This document shows, piece by piece, positions 6,567 to 13,232 of a stretch of DNA of 17,231 bases (within the stretch, counting starts at the first letter, position 1; each line of letters opens with the position of its first letter). The position numbers were made by a program, and so were the translations under genes. The notes under the pieces were generated by a model. The model was given only the letters and a program-made list of their open reading frames with translations. It had not been told where the DNA came from and searched no databases. This DNA is from JACQSR01 sp042577505 (GTDB lineage Archaea; Nanobdellota; Nanobdellia; Woesearchaeales; JACQSR01), in the NCBI GenBank assembly GCA_042577505.1, contig JBHPEA010000031.1, forward strand, positions 1 through 17,231, given 5' to 3'.

Positions 6567-6887
6567 TTATTTGAGCTTGTTGAGCTCACTTTGGACGTAT
6601 CCTGCACCCACAAAACCAAGTAGGATTAATAGGACGAATGCCAAAGGTTGGTTAAGTGCTCCTTTAGTTGCGTTTTCTGCAGCTTTGGAGTATTTCCACA
6701 TGTAGTAGATTACTACAACGATGTTTACGATTGGTACTAGTAGCAATACTAGAATCCAAGGTGTTGGAACATCTTGTTTTAGATCTTTTAATTCTAAGCT
6801 TGTACTTACTAACCAATATATCATATAGATCCCGAATGTAATTAGGGATAAAATCACCACAAAAGCAACATTTCTTTCTTTGACCAT
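6567..6887 (-). CDS. DUF4234 family small membrane protein
   Basis: The 106-residue product has the DUF4234 pattern: KERNVAFVVILSLITFGIYM, with the characteristic TFGIY followed by YWLVSTSLELKDL. Three membrane helices lie at about 7-28, 43-64 and 81-98. The function of the family is unknown; members are widespread in bacteria and DPANN archaea. A strong Shine-Dalgarno site (GAGGTGAT) lies four bases before the ATG, and a TATA-like ATTATAAGT around 6922-6930 gives a leadered transcript. It is divergent from the polymerase operon, and element copy C lies in the shared 130-base intergenic region. Confidence 0.85.
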   Translation of the reverse strand: MVKERNVAFVVILSLITFGIYMIYWLVSTSLELKDLKQDVPTPWILVLLLVPIVNIVVVIYYMWKYSKAAENATKGALNQPLAFVLLILLGFVGAGYVQSELNKLK

Positions 6888-6941
6888 TAGATCACCTCGA
6901 TTTGGAACTATTGTTTTAGGAACTTATAATTGTTTCGATTC

Positions 6942-6978
6942 CACTAGTCACTGGTCATGGTGGTGTGAGGTATAAAAA
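6942..6978 (+). promoter_or_regulatory. Shared element copy C with TATA box, before the polymerase operon
   Basis: CACTAGTCACTGG, then TCATGG, then TGGTGTGAGGTATAAAAA. The upstream part matches copy B except at one central base. The TATA box starts at 6971, exactly 29 bases in, as in A and B. Here the ATG is 47 bases after the TATA start, so a leader of about 20 bases carries a ribosome-binding site (GGGAG, 7010-7014). Confidence 0.85.
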
Positions 6979-7017
6979 GTAGGAATTCTTGTTTGTAGTA
7001 AAAGTAGTTGGGAGAAT

Positions 7018-9174
7018 ATGAAATTAATAGATATGTTTGTGGTAGATGGCAAGCTCTTAGCTTGGTTGTATGATGGAGAAAACCATTTCATCGAAGTAGA
7101 TTTCAGTCCGAGGATTTATGTTTATTCTTCTTTCAAGGAGTTGTTGAAATTGAAGAGGGTTCTATGTTCTTATGGGTTGGATTCTTTTTTTGAGAAGAAG
7201 AAGACTTTGAAGGGGATTAAGACTGTGCTACGCATTACTTCTTCTGTTGGAAAGATTGGTAAGTTGGTGAGAGACATTGAGAAGTTTGGGAATTATTCTT
7301 ATGAAATATTTAATTCAGATGTTACGTTGGCGGAATATTATCTGTTTGAGAACCATCTTTTTCCAAATTGTGAGGTTGAAGTTAAGGTTGAGGGTGGTAA
7401 AGTTGTTTCTATGGTTGCCAGGGAGTCTGTTGCACAAGAATATTCCCTTCCTAACTTGAAAATATGTTCACTTTCTGTTGAGACGTCTTATACACTGAGG
7501 AAGGATCTTAATGCCGAGTTGATTTCTATAGAGTTCGATGGTCGGAAGTATTTGAAGAGTGAGATTTCTTCATTTGTAAGAGATTTTGGTTTAGTAGATC
7601 CTGACTTGATCTTAACAGAGGATGGTAATGTTGAGCTGCCTTTTCTTCTTAGGGAGATCAGGAAAGTTGATCCTAAGTTTTCATTTTCAAGGTTTGGTGA
7701 GGACAATTTTAAGATAGAAGGCAAGTCGTATTTTTCTTATGGTCAGATGTTCTATAAGTTCAATGCAGTTTATTTGAGAGGAAGGTTACATATGAAGAGG
7801 GCTGGCACTTTGTATGGTTCTTGGAGTTTGTGGTATCCTTTTGAATTGGCAAGGAGATGTAGGGTTACATTGCAGAGAATGAATGCAAGGTCTGTTGGGT
7901 ATGGTGTTAGTAATCTACAGCTTTATTATGCAATGGAAAAAGGTTTTTTGATTCCTAGAAAATCTTCTTGTGTTGAGGTTTGGAAGTCTGGTTTTGATTT
8001 GTTTGAGGCTGACAGAGGTGCTTTAACTTATGAACCTGAGATTGGATATCACGACAATGTTGCGGAGATTGATTTCATTAGTTTGTTTCCGTCTATAATG
8101 GTTAAGTTCAATATTTCTACTGAGACATTGTTTTGTAAATGTTGTAGAGACAATAAAGTTCCAGGTTTAGGAATTAATATTTGTAGAAAAGATAAAGGAA
8201 TAATGGGAGAGATGCTTGATCCTTTGATTAGACAGCGTCTTTACTATAAATCTACTGGGAAGAAAAATCACAAGGAAAGAGCTGACGCTTTGAAAGGACT
8301 TTTGGTTTGTAGTTTTGGTTATATGGGTTTTAAGAAAAGTAAGTTTGCAAGGATTGAAAGTCATCAAAGTATACAAGCATATGCTAGGGAGGTTTTACTT
8401 GAATCTTCTAAAATTGCTGAGCAGCATGGTTTTCGAGTTCTTCATGGTATTGTAGATAGTTTGTGGGTGAAGAAAGCCAACATCAAAAAAGAAGAAGTTC
8501 AAGCATTGATGGATGACATCTATGCGTTGCTTGGGTTACAGACCAGCATGGAAGGAATTTATCGTTGGATTGTTTTTTTACCCTCTACAAATAATTCTAA
8601 GATTCCTGTTCCTACAAGATACTATGGAGTTTTTGATAATGGTGAGGTTAAATGCAGAGGGATAGAAGTAAGGAGGCATGATTCTCCTGAGATAATAAAG
8701 AAGTTACAGTACGAGATAATTTATGAGTTAGCTAATGCGACTAATTTTAGAGAGTTTGTTCAAAGAATGAGGGGTTCTATAAAGTATGTTAAAGATACTA
8801 TTAATAGAATTGTTAAAGGAGATGTGGCTGAAGATGAGATTGTTATTACGAAAGGGATTTCTAAGTTGGAGTATAGTTCAAATGTTGCACAGTCTGTTGT
8901 TTTGAATAAGTTGAAGAAGAAAGGATTTTCTCCTCAACCAGGACAGTATCTTCGTTATGTAATTACCCACAAAAATTCTCCTTTTCCTGCCAATCGGTAT
9001 AGTGATGAGTTGTTGAAATATGATCGAGTAGAGTATGTTAGGTTAGCTCGAATGGCAGTTTCTAATTTGTTTCAACCTTTTGTTAAGATTGTTGAGAATC
9101 AATTCACACTCTATGATACTCCAGGAGTTAAAGTTAAGGGACTACCCTTACAAATCGCGGAGAAAACTATCTGA
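7018..9174 (+). CDS. PolB2-like family B DNA polymerase with inactivated exonuclease
   Basis: The 718-residue protein has polymerase motif A IDFISLFPSIM (351-361, catalytic D352 kept), motif B ALKGLLVCSFGYMGF (424-438) and motif C HGIVDS (476-481), where the first Asp of the usual DTDS is replaced but D480 is kept. The N-terminal exonuclease domain is degenerate: Exo I reads SVET (153-156) instead of DIET, Exo II has E for D (NVELPFL), the GRLHMK segment has K for the usual D, and Exo III reads YGVSN with N for D. A Cys cluster (C373, C375, C376 and C389) between motifs A and B may bind metal. This pattern (no proofreading, VDS motif C) fits the archaeal PolB2 clade, whose Sulfolobus member Dpo2 is damage-inducible and acts as a translesion extender. 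It probably leads an operon with the nuclease that overlaps its 3' end. The family call is fairly secure; activity is inferred. Confidence 0.88.
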   Translation: MKLIDMFVVDGKLLAWLYDGENHFIEVDFSPRIYVYSSFKELLKLKRVLCSYGLDSFFEKKKTLKGIKTVLRITSSVGKIGKLVRDIEKFGNYSYEIFNSDVTLAEYYLFENHLFPNCEVEVKVEGGKVVSMVARESVAQEYSLPNLKICSLSVETSYTLRKDLNAELISIEFDGRKYLKSEISSFVRDFGLVDPDLILTEDGNVELPFLLREIRKVDPKFSFSRFGEDNFKIEGKSYFSYGQMFYKFNAVYLRGRLHMKRAGTLYGSWSLWYPFELARRCRVTLQRMNARSVGYGVSNLQLYYAMEKGFLIPRKSSCVEVWKSGFDLFEADRGALTYEPEIGYHDNVAEIDFISLFPSIMVKFNISTETLFCKCCRDNKVPGLGINICRKDKGIMGEMLDPLIRQRLYYKSTGKKNHKERADALKGLLVCSFGYMGFKKSKFARIESHQSIQAYAREVLLESSKIAEQHGFRVLHGIVDSLWVKKANIKKEEVQALMDDIYALLGLQTSMEGIYRWIVFLPSTNNSKIPVPTRYYGVFDNGEVKCRGIEVRRHDSPEIIKKLQYEIIYELANATNFREFVQRMRGSIKYVKDTINRIVKGDVAEDEIVITKGISKLEYSSNVAQSVVLNKLKKKGFSPQPGQYLRYVITHKNSPFPANRYSDELLKYDRVEYVRLARMAVSNLFQPFVKIVENQFTLYDTPGVKVKGLPLQIAEKTI

Positions 9175-9622
9175 GAAGTTAGTTAGGAATTATTTTGTTA
9201 AAGAGGGGTTTGAGGTATTTAGAGGAACGTCTATTTTTGGAAGGGAGTTTTCTATGAATTATGATATTTATCCCAATGTTAGAAGGAAAATTGACAGGTT
9301 GGAAGAGATTTTGTTGAAGCAGTTAGGTTTGAGACTTTATTTGCTTCGGCAAACTGTTGGGTCAGGTATTCCAGATTATTTTGTTCACAAGAAAAATGAA
9401 AGTTTCTTTGTTGAAGTTAAGTTAGAGCATGAAACTATCAAGAAACATCAGTTGATGTGTATGAAAAGATTAGAAGAGTTTGGACTAGATGTTTACATTG
9501 TTCGAATTAAATCAAAACCTTACAAGTTGAAGAGTTTAGTTGATGTTGAGAATGATCGGTTGATGATAATGAAAGTTTTGATAAGACAGGAGAAGCTGAG
9601 GTTGAGATATCGGAAAGCATAA
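9113..9622 (+). CDS. PD-(D/E)XK nuclease, VRR-NUC/Hjc-like, overlapping the polymerase gene
   Basis: The core reads GSGIPDYFVHKKNESFFVEVKL, followed by a helix ..KHQLMCMKRLEEFG and a strand DVYIVRI. With the ATG at 9113 these give catalytic D88, E101 and K103, with Q113 in the next helix, the order seen in VRR-NUC and archaeal Holliday-junction-resolvase-like nucleases. The N-terminal 75 residues are basic and helical and may bind DNA. The reading frame overlaps the polymerase end by 62 bases from this ATG; a TTG at 9080 would add 11 residues, and neither has a Shine-Dalgarno site, so translation is probably coupled. Overlap with the polymerase gene argues that the two act together, for example in cutting a branched or stalled intermediate (inference). 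Confidence 0.85.
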   Translation: MILQELKLRDYPYKSRRKLSEKLVRNYFVKEGFEVFRGTSIFGREFSMNYDIYPNVRRKIDRLEEILLKQLGLRLYLLRQTVGSGIPDYFVHKKNESFFVEVKLEHETIKKHQLMCMKRLEEFGLDVYIVRIKSKPYKLKSLVDVENDRLMIMKVLIRQEKLRLRYRKA

Positions 9623-9627
9623 TCTGT

Positions 9628-10959
9628 TTATGAACTCCTGTGCATAAAAACAGTTATATTCTTACCGGTTTTCCAAAATATCATTCTGTTAGATTCTATT
9701 CTGCCATTTTTATTTGGCTTTCCTGCTTCGGTTAACTCGTCTTTAATAAAATCAATCTCTTCTTTACCGAATCTATAATTACGACTGGATAAACAATATC
9801 TTCTCTGGGCGTCTTTAGTGATTGTTACATATGATCTATTATAAGGTACACTACATTCCTCGAGTTCTAGAATACCCCTTTTAACTGCACTTTCCCTTGC
9901 GCTTAAGGCAACTGCGTTGAAAAATGGAATGATATCATGCTTTACAGAATAATCACCTTCAACTGGATTTGAACCAATATCTCCTGCATAAATGGGACGA
10001 CAGCCTGTTAGATCTTCAACTTCCCTAGGAGTCATTTCATCTCTGAAAGTTTCTTTTAAACTATAAATAACTAAGTCGACACCATAAAGTTTCCTTTGTT
10101 TCTTTTTTATACCTAGTAAATTTCCATTATCAATCTTATTAATTAAAGTACCCTTATCAAGACCGAGAATTTTAGAGGATTCCCCGATATCATATTGCCC
10201 CAAAGGATTTAGGCCATTCTCCCTACAGTAAGGAAAAAGTCTTTCTACTGCAAAAATAAATGCAATCTCTCCAATGCAACTTCTGTCGTAATTACCTGCA
10301 CTTTTTTTAAATGGTAAAAATGATGCTAGTCTCATAACAGCTTGAGCTTCATAACCACTCTTTGTTTCAACAAGAAACCCTTTTTCATATAACCATTCAA
10401 AATCATTAGGGTTGGAAATTATTCCAAGATCTTTCAATTTTTTTCTGTTAACTGGTTTGTCCAATACAGGTTTCAAATGGAGTCTCGATTTCTTCTGTTG
10501 TCTTTGTATAAATTCTTCAAATCTTTTTGTACCTACGTAAGAATCAAGGACTAGATCAAGTCTGTCTTCAGGATCCATTTTTTTAAGATCTTTAGAAGAG
10601 AAAAAACCTTCATGTACAAAGGCATGTTCAATGTCTATATCATAAATACAGCTTATAAATTGAGCAATTGAAAGATTGGCTATTGGGCTAGTATCTGCCT
10701 CAGGATCGGATAATCTAAATACTCTTTGTCTAATCAGTTCATCTAAAACCCTCATATTAATCCTAAATTTTCTTTTAATACCTTCTCTTGAATATTCTTC
10801 TTCAGTAACTACATAAGGGGGTTCAGTAATGGACCTTCTAATTCTGCCTATCCAGTATTTAATGTTTGGTTTATCTTCTAAATGAGGCGGAAGTGAGAAA
10901 TTACCTTTTTGCTGTTCTTCCCATGCTTGATTAGTTGTCTCTTCTAAAAGTGGGACCAT
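9628..10959 (-). CDS. Helix-turn-helix protein of unknown function, 443 aa
   Basis: I do not recognise the whole protein. Residues about 255-300 (YDIGESSKILGLDKGTLINKI, then LLGIKKKQRKLYGVDLVIY) look like a MerR/excisionase-type helix-turn-helix followed by a recognition wing. A second short HTH-like stretch, MTPREVEDLTGC, lies at about 309-320. The first 170 residues are charged and helical; residues 165-205 (KKLKDLGIISNPNDFEWLYEKGFLV) may be another winged-helix unit. The C-terminus is basic. No nuclease or ATPase motif is visible. A TATA box (TTTATAAA, 10981-10988) lies 22 bases before the ATG, giving a leaderless transcript. Its end is convergent with the nuclease gene, five bases apart. 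A DNA-binding role is likely but the target is unknown. Many pieces resemble archaeal 'multi-HTH' orphan proteins. Confidence 0.8.
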   Translation of the reverse strand: MVPLLEETTNQAWEEQQKGNFSLPPHLEDKPNIKYWIGRIRRSITEPPYVVTEEEYSREGIKRKFRINMRVLDELIRQRVFRLSDPEADTSPIANLSIAQFISCIYDIDIEHAFVHEGFFSSKDLKKMDPEDRLDLVLDSYVGTKRFEEFIQRQQKKSRLHLKPVLDKPVNRKKLKDLGIISNPNDFEWLYEKGFLVETKSGYEAQAVMRLASFLPFKKSAGNYDRSCIGEIAFIFAVERLFPYCRENGLNPLGQYDIGESSKILGLDKGTLINKIDNGNLLGIKKKQRKLYGVDLVIYSLKETFRDEMTPREVEDLTGCRPIYAGDIGSNPVEGDYSVKHDIIPFFNAVALSARESAVKRGILELEECSVPYNRSYVTITKDAQRRYCLSSRNYRFGKEEIDFIKDELTEAGKPNKNGRIESNRMIFWKTGKNITVFMHRSS

Positions 10960-10989
10960 GAGAAGGGTAATCTAAATTAATTTATAAAT

Positions 10990-11340
10990 CTAGTACATAC
11001 TAACATTGTCATCAATCTGGGACCATTCTTTAACGCTGCCTCTGTAGGAGAAGATGTTTTCATATCCTTTTTGTTTTAGGTATTCGACGGCCATGTCAGC
11101 CCTTACTCCAGTTCTGCAGTAGAAAATTATTTTTTCAGTTTTGGTGGGTTTATTGAAACCATATTTGTTTTTGAAATCTTCTTCGCTTAAGTTGAAAGCT
11201 TCGCCTAATTCGGGAAGGGGTATGTTATTTGAAGTAGGGATAGTTCCATATTCTAATTCGTTTTTCCCCCTAACATCGATTAGAAAGAGTTTCTCTTTTG
11301 AGTCTATTAGTTTTTTTAATTCTGAAGTTGTTATGTCCAT
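10990..11340 (-). CDS. Single-domain rhodanese (sulfurtransferase)
   Basis: The 116-residue protein is one rhodanese domain. It begins with ITTSELKKLID, has the substrate-loop strand FLIDVRGKNELEYGTIPTSNNIP (about 19-41), and the active-site loop IFYCRTGVRAD with catalytic C75 followed by RTGVR, as in thiosulfate:cyanide sulfurtransferases of the GlpE/PspE type. It ends with an amphipathic helix and YRGSVKEW. It moves sulfane sulfur as a persulfide in the cytoplasm; no signal peptide is present. The start lies two bases after the stop of the DUF131 gene, so the two form an operon. Confidence 0.92.
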   Translation of the reverse strand: MDITTSELKKLIDSKEKLFLIDVRGKNELEYGTIPTSNNIPLPELGEAFNLSEEDFKNKYGFNKPTKTEKIIFYCRTGVRADMAVEYLKQKGYENIFSYRGSVKEWSQIDDNVSMY

Positions 11341-11342
11341 TT

Positions 11343-11576
11343 TTATGGAGCAGATTGCCTAAAATAAAGAAAGTAACCAAGAACTATGATCGCTAGTATT
11401 CCAAAGGACATTATTAGTAATTTTTTGTCGTTTGAGAAGCCGAATGGAATGAATCCAAGGATTCCAACAAAAGACACTTTTGAATCTGATTGGCCTTGGA
11501 GCGTGCTTAAAATTATTACAAACATACCAATGAAGATGATTCCAATGCCAACATGAAATAAGGTTATTTGCTCCAT
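11343..11576 (-). CDS. DUF131 family archaeal membrane protein
   Basis: The 77-residue protein has two membrane helices (about 7-25 and 53-72) separated by a short loop with the family-like segment SFVGILGFIPFGFSNDKK, which parallels the IGPIPIVFGSDKK pattern of the archaeal DUF131/TIGR00304 proteins. The function of the family is unknown; it is small and confined to archaea. It leads an operon with the rhodanese and is divergent from rtcA. A TATA-like TTTTAAATAAA about 25 bases before the ATG would give a leaderless transcript. Confidence 0.85.
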   Translation of the reverse strand: MEQITLFHVGIGIIFIGMFVIILSTLQGQSDSKVSFVGILGFIPFGFSNDKKLLIMSFGILAIIVLGYFLYFRQSAP

Positions 11577-11596
11577 GTTTTCTATTAATGCGTATC

Positions 11597-11630
11597 TTTA
11601 TTTAAAATTTAAGATAAAAATTTATAAAAC
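11597..11630. promoter_or_regulatory. Back-to-back promoters for DUF131 and rtcA
   Basis: On the plus strand TTTATAAAA (11621-11629) lies 27-29 bases before the rtcA ATG at 11650. On the minus strand a TATA-like TTTAAATAAAG (about 11597-11607) lies about 25 bases before the DUF131 ATG. The 73-base intergenic region thus holds two leaderless promoters. This placement rules out the ATG at 11575 as the rtcA start. Confidence 0.6.
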
Positions 11631-11649
11631 CCTAAAACATACCGAGTCT

Positions 11650-12732
11650 ATGCTTGAAATAGATGGATCGTATATGGAAGGAGGTGGACAGATAGTAAGG
11701 ACTTCTTTAGCTTTGTCTGCTATAACTCAGAAACAATTTCATGTAAAGAATATTAGGTTAAACAGACCCAAACCAGGTTTGAAAAATCAACACATGTATT
11801 GTATCAGGGCGGTGCAGAAATTATGTGATGCACAAATCGATTATTATTTTGAAGGATCAACTCAACTATGGTTTGTTCCTCATGAGATAAAAGGTAAGAC
11901 AATAAGTGTTGATATCCACACTGCAGGTTCAATTGCTCTTTTATTGCAAGGGGTGCTTTTACCTGCAATGTTTTCTGATAAGAAGGTCCATTTGAAAATT
12001 AAAGGTGGAACTTGTGGAAAGTATGCAGCTCCATATGAATATTTTGAGAATGTTCTTCTTCCACATCTTCGGAAGTTTGCAGATATTAAATCAAAGATTG
12101 TTAAGAGGGGTTATTTTCCAAAAGGGGGCGGGGAAGTAGATATTGTTGTAAAACCTAAATTTACATTAAAGAATGACGCTGTGTCTTTTAACAATTTAAA
12201 AGAAAATGGTCCTAAAATTCAACTTGATTCCCAGCATAGTTTAATATCTATTAAAGGAATTTCTCATGCTTCATCGGATTTGGATAAACAACAGGTTGCA
12301 GAAAGGCAAGCAAAAGCAGCAAAACATGTTTTAGCTTCTTATGGCGTTCCAGTCTCTATAACTCATGAATATTCAAATACACTTTCAACAGGTTCGGGTA
12401 TAACTCTCTGGGCAATTTTTTCTAAAAGTAAGAATGAGATTGATGAATTGAATCCTATCAGGTTGGGTGCGGATGCTCTTGGTGAGAAAGGTAAAAGGGC
12501 TGAAGTTGTAGGTGAGGAGGCGGCTACAAAATTAAAAGAATTCATTGATTCAGGAGCGCCTACAGATCCTCATTTTGCAGACCAAATTTTACCTTTTTTG
12601 GCACTCATTTCAAGTTCTTCCATAAAGACATCGAAGGTAACAAATCATGCGCTTACTAATATATTTATTATTGAGAATTTCTTGGGAAAAAAATTAGAAG
12701 TTAAGGATAATGTGATTAGGACAGTGGATTAG
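11650..12732 (+). CDS. rtcA: RNA 3'-terminal phosphate cyclase
   Basis: RtcA uses ATP to turn a 3' (or 2') terminal RNA phosphate into a 2',3'-cyclic phosphate through a covalent enzyme-AMP. From the ATG at 11650 the protein is 360 residues, close to the family length of about 340. It starts with the canonical LEIDGSYMEGGGQIVRTSLALS, has RPKPGLKNQH (about 38-47), HTAGSIALLLQ, a GGGEV glycine loop, and near the end TNHALTNIFIIENFLG, where H333 aligns with the catalytic His that is adenylylated. An in-frame ATG at 11575 is rejected because it adds an uncharacteristic 25-residue tail and would lie upstream of the TATA box. No rtcB is visible nearby. Roles in RNA repair and end processing are known from the family. 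Confidence 0.95.
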   Translation: MLEIDGSYMEGGGQIVRTSLALSAITQKQFHVKNIRLNRPKPGLKNQHMYCIRAVQKLCDAQIDYYFEGSTQLWFVPHEIKGKTISVDIHTAGSIALLLQGVLLPAMFSDKKVHLKIKGGTCGKYAAPYEYFENVLLPHLRKFADIKSKIVKRGYFPKGGGEVDIVVKPKFTLKNDAVSFNNLKENGPKIQLDSQHSLISIKGISHASSDLDKQQVAERQAKAAKHVLASYGVPVSITHEYSNTLSTGSGITLWAIFSKSKNEIDELNPIRLGADALGEKGKRAEVVGEEAATKLKEFIDSGAPTDPHFADQILPFLALISSSSIKTSKVTNHALTNIFIIENFLGKKLEVKDNVIRTVD

Positions 12733-12778
12733 GATAACTACCCTAACATTTATAAATTGACCACAACCACTACACGAT

Positions 12779-12952
12779 ATGGCAGAAGAATTAGTGTGTT
12801 CAACATGTAAGAAAAGGATAACGAACGTTCAAGGCACAGCTACATTTAAGTGTCCAAATTGTTCGGACTTTGAGTTTACTAGATGTTCTCATTGTAGGGC
12901 TATAGCTGCAAAATATGCATGTCCTAAATGCAAATTCTCTGGACCTAACTAA
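12779..12952 (+). CDS. Archaeal zinc-ribbon RNA-binding-type protein (COG2888-like, 57 aa)
   Basis: The ATG at 12779 gives 57 residues with four Cys pairs: CSTC (7-10), CPNC (25-28), CSHC (36-39) and CPKC (48-51). This suits two zinc ribbons, as in the small archaeal zinc-ribbon proteins (for example haloarchaeal HVO_2753) that are thought to bind RNA. A TATA box TTTATAAAT at about 12749-12757 lies just over 20 bases before the start, indicating a leaderless transcript. Only one base separates its stop from the aEF-1beta start. This gene pair is conserved in many archaea and implies a translation-linked job. Confidence 0.9.
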   Translation: MAEELVCSTCKKRITNVQGTATFKCPNCSDFEFTRCSHCRAIAAKYACPKCKFSGPN

Positions 12953-12953
12953 A

Positions 12954-13232
12954 ATGGCATCAGTAATTGTAACAATAAAGATAATGCCTGAGTCTCCGGA
13001 AGTAGATCTTGCAGGTTTAGAAACTGTAGCGAAGGAGAAGATTGCTGCTTTTGCTGGAGAAGGCGATTTGAAATCAGAGCAAATCCCTATTGCTTTTGGA
13101 TTAAAATCACTAAATCTAACATTTGTTATGGATGAAGATAAAGGATCTACAGAGCCTATAGAAAAAGAAATTGCAGGTATAGAAGGAGTCAATTCAGCTG
13201 AAGTAATAGATGTTAGGCGAGCGATCGGATAA
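12954..13232 (+). CDS. ef1b: Translation elongation factor aEF-1beta
   Basis: This factor exchanges GDP for GTP on aEF-1alpha. From the ATG at 12954 the product is 92 residues, near the usual 88-90. It has the family order: MASVIVTIKIMPESPEVDL, a central IAFGLKSLNLTFVMDED, and the terminal IEGVNSAEVIDVRRAIG, which matches the GV.S..V..V.R..G ending. An upstream in-frame ATG at 12915 lies inside the zinc-ribbon gene and is rejected. The start is one base after the upstream stop, so translation is probably coupled. The last 20 bases overlap, tail to tail, with the convergent trm1 gene. Confidence 0.93.
   Translation: MASVIVTIKIMPESPEVDLAGLETVAKEKIAAFAGEGDLKSEQIPIAFGLKSLNLTFVMDEDKGSTEPIEKEIAGIEGVNSAEVIDVRRAIG

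Noticed and set aside
2979..6978. The three shared elements as mobile-element ends or att sites
   Set aside because: All are in the same orientation, each is placed at a constant distance from a TATA box and start codon, and there is no transposase, integrase or target duplication.
7018..9622. Casposon or virus origin for the polymerase and nuclease
   Set aside because: No Cas1, integrase, terminal repeats or virion genes are present, and the polymerase resembles cellular PolB2 rather than a protein-primed enzyme.
11575..11649. Upstream ATG at 11575 as the rtcA start
   Set aside because: It overlaps the start of the DUF131 gene, precedes the TATA box, and adds residues not found in the family; the canonical LEIDGSY start is at 11650.
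12800..13192. Minus-strand frame at 12800-13192
   Set aside because: It is antisense to the zinc-ribbon and aEF-1beta genes, and has a Ser/Phe/Ile-rich, non-protein-like composition.
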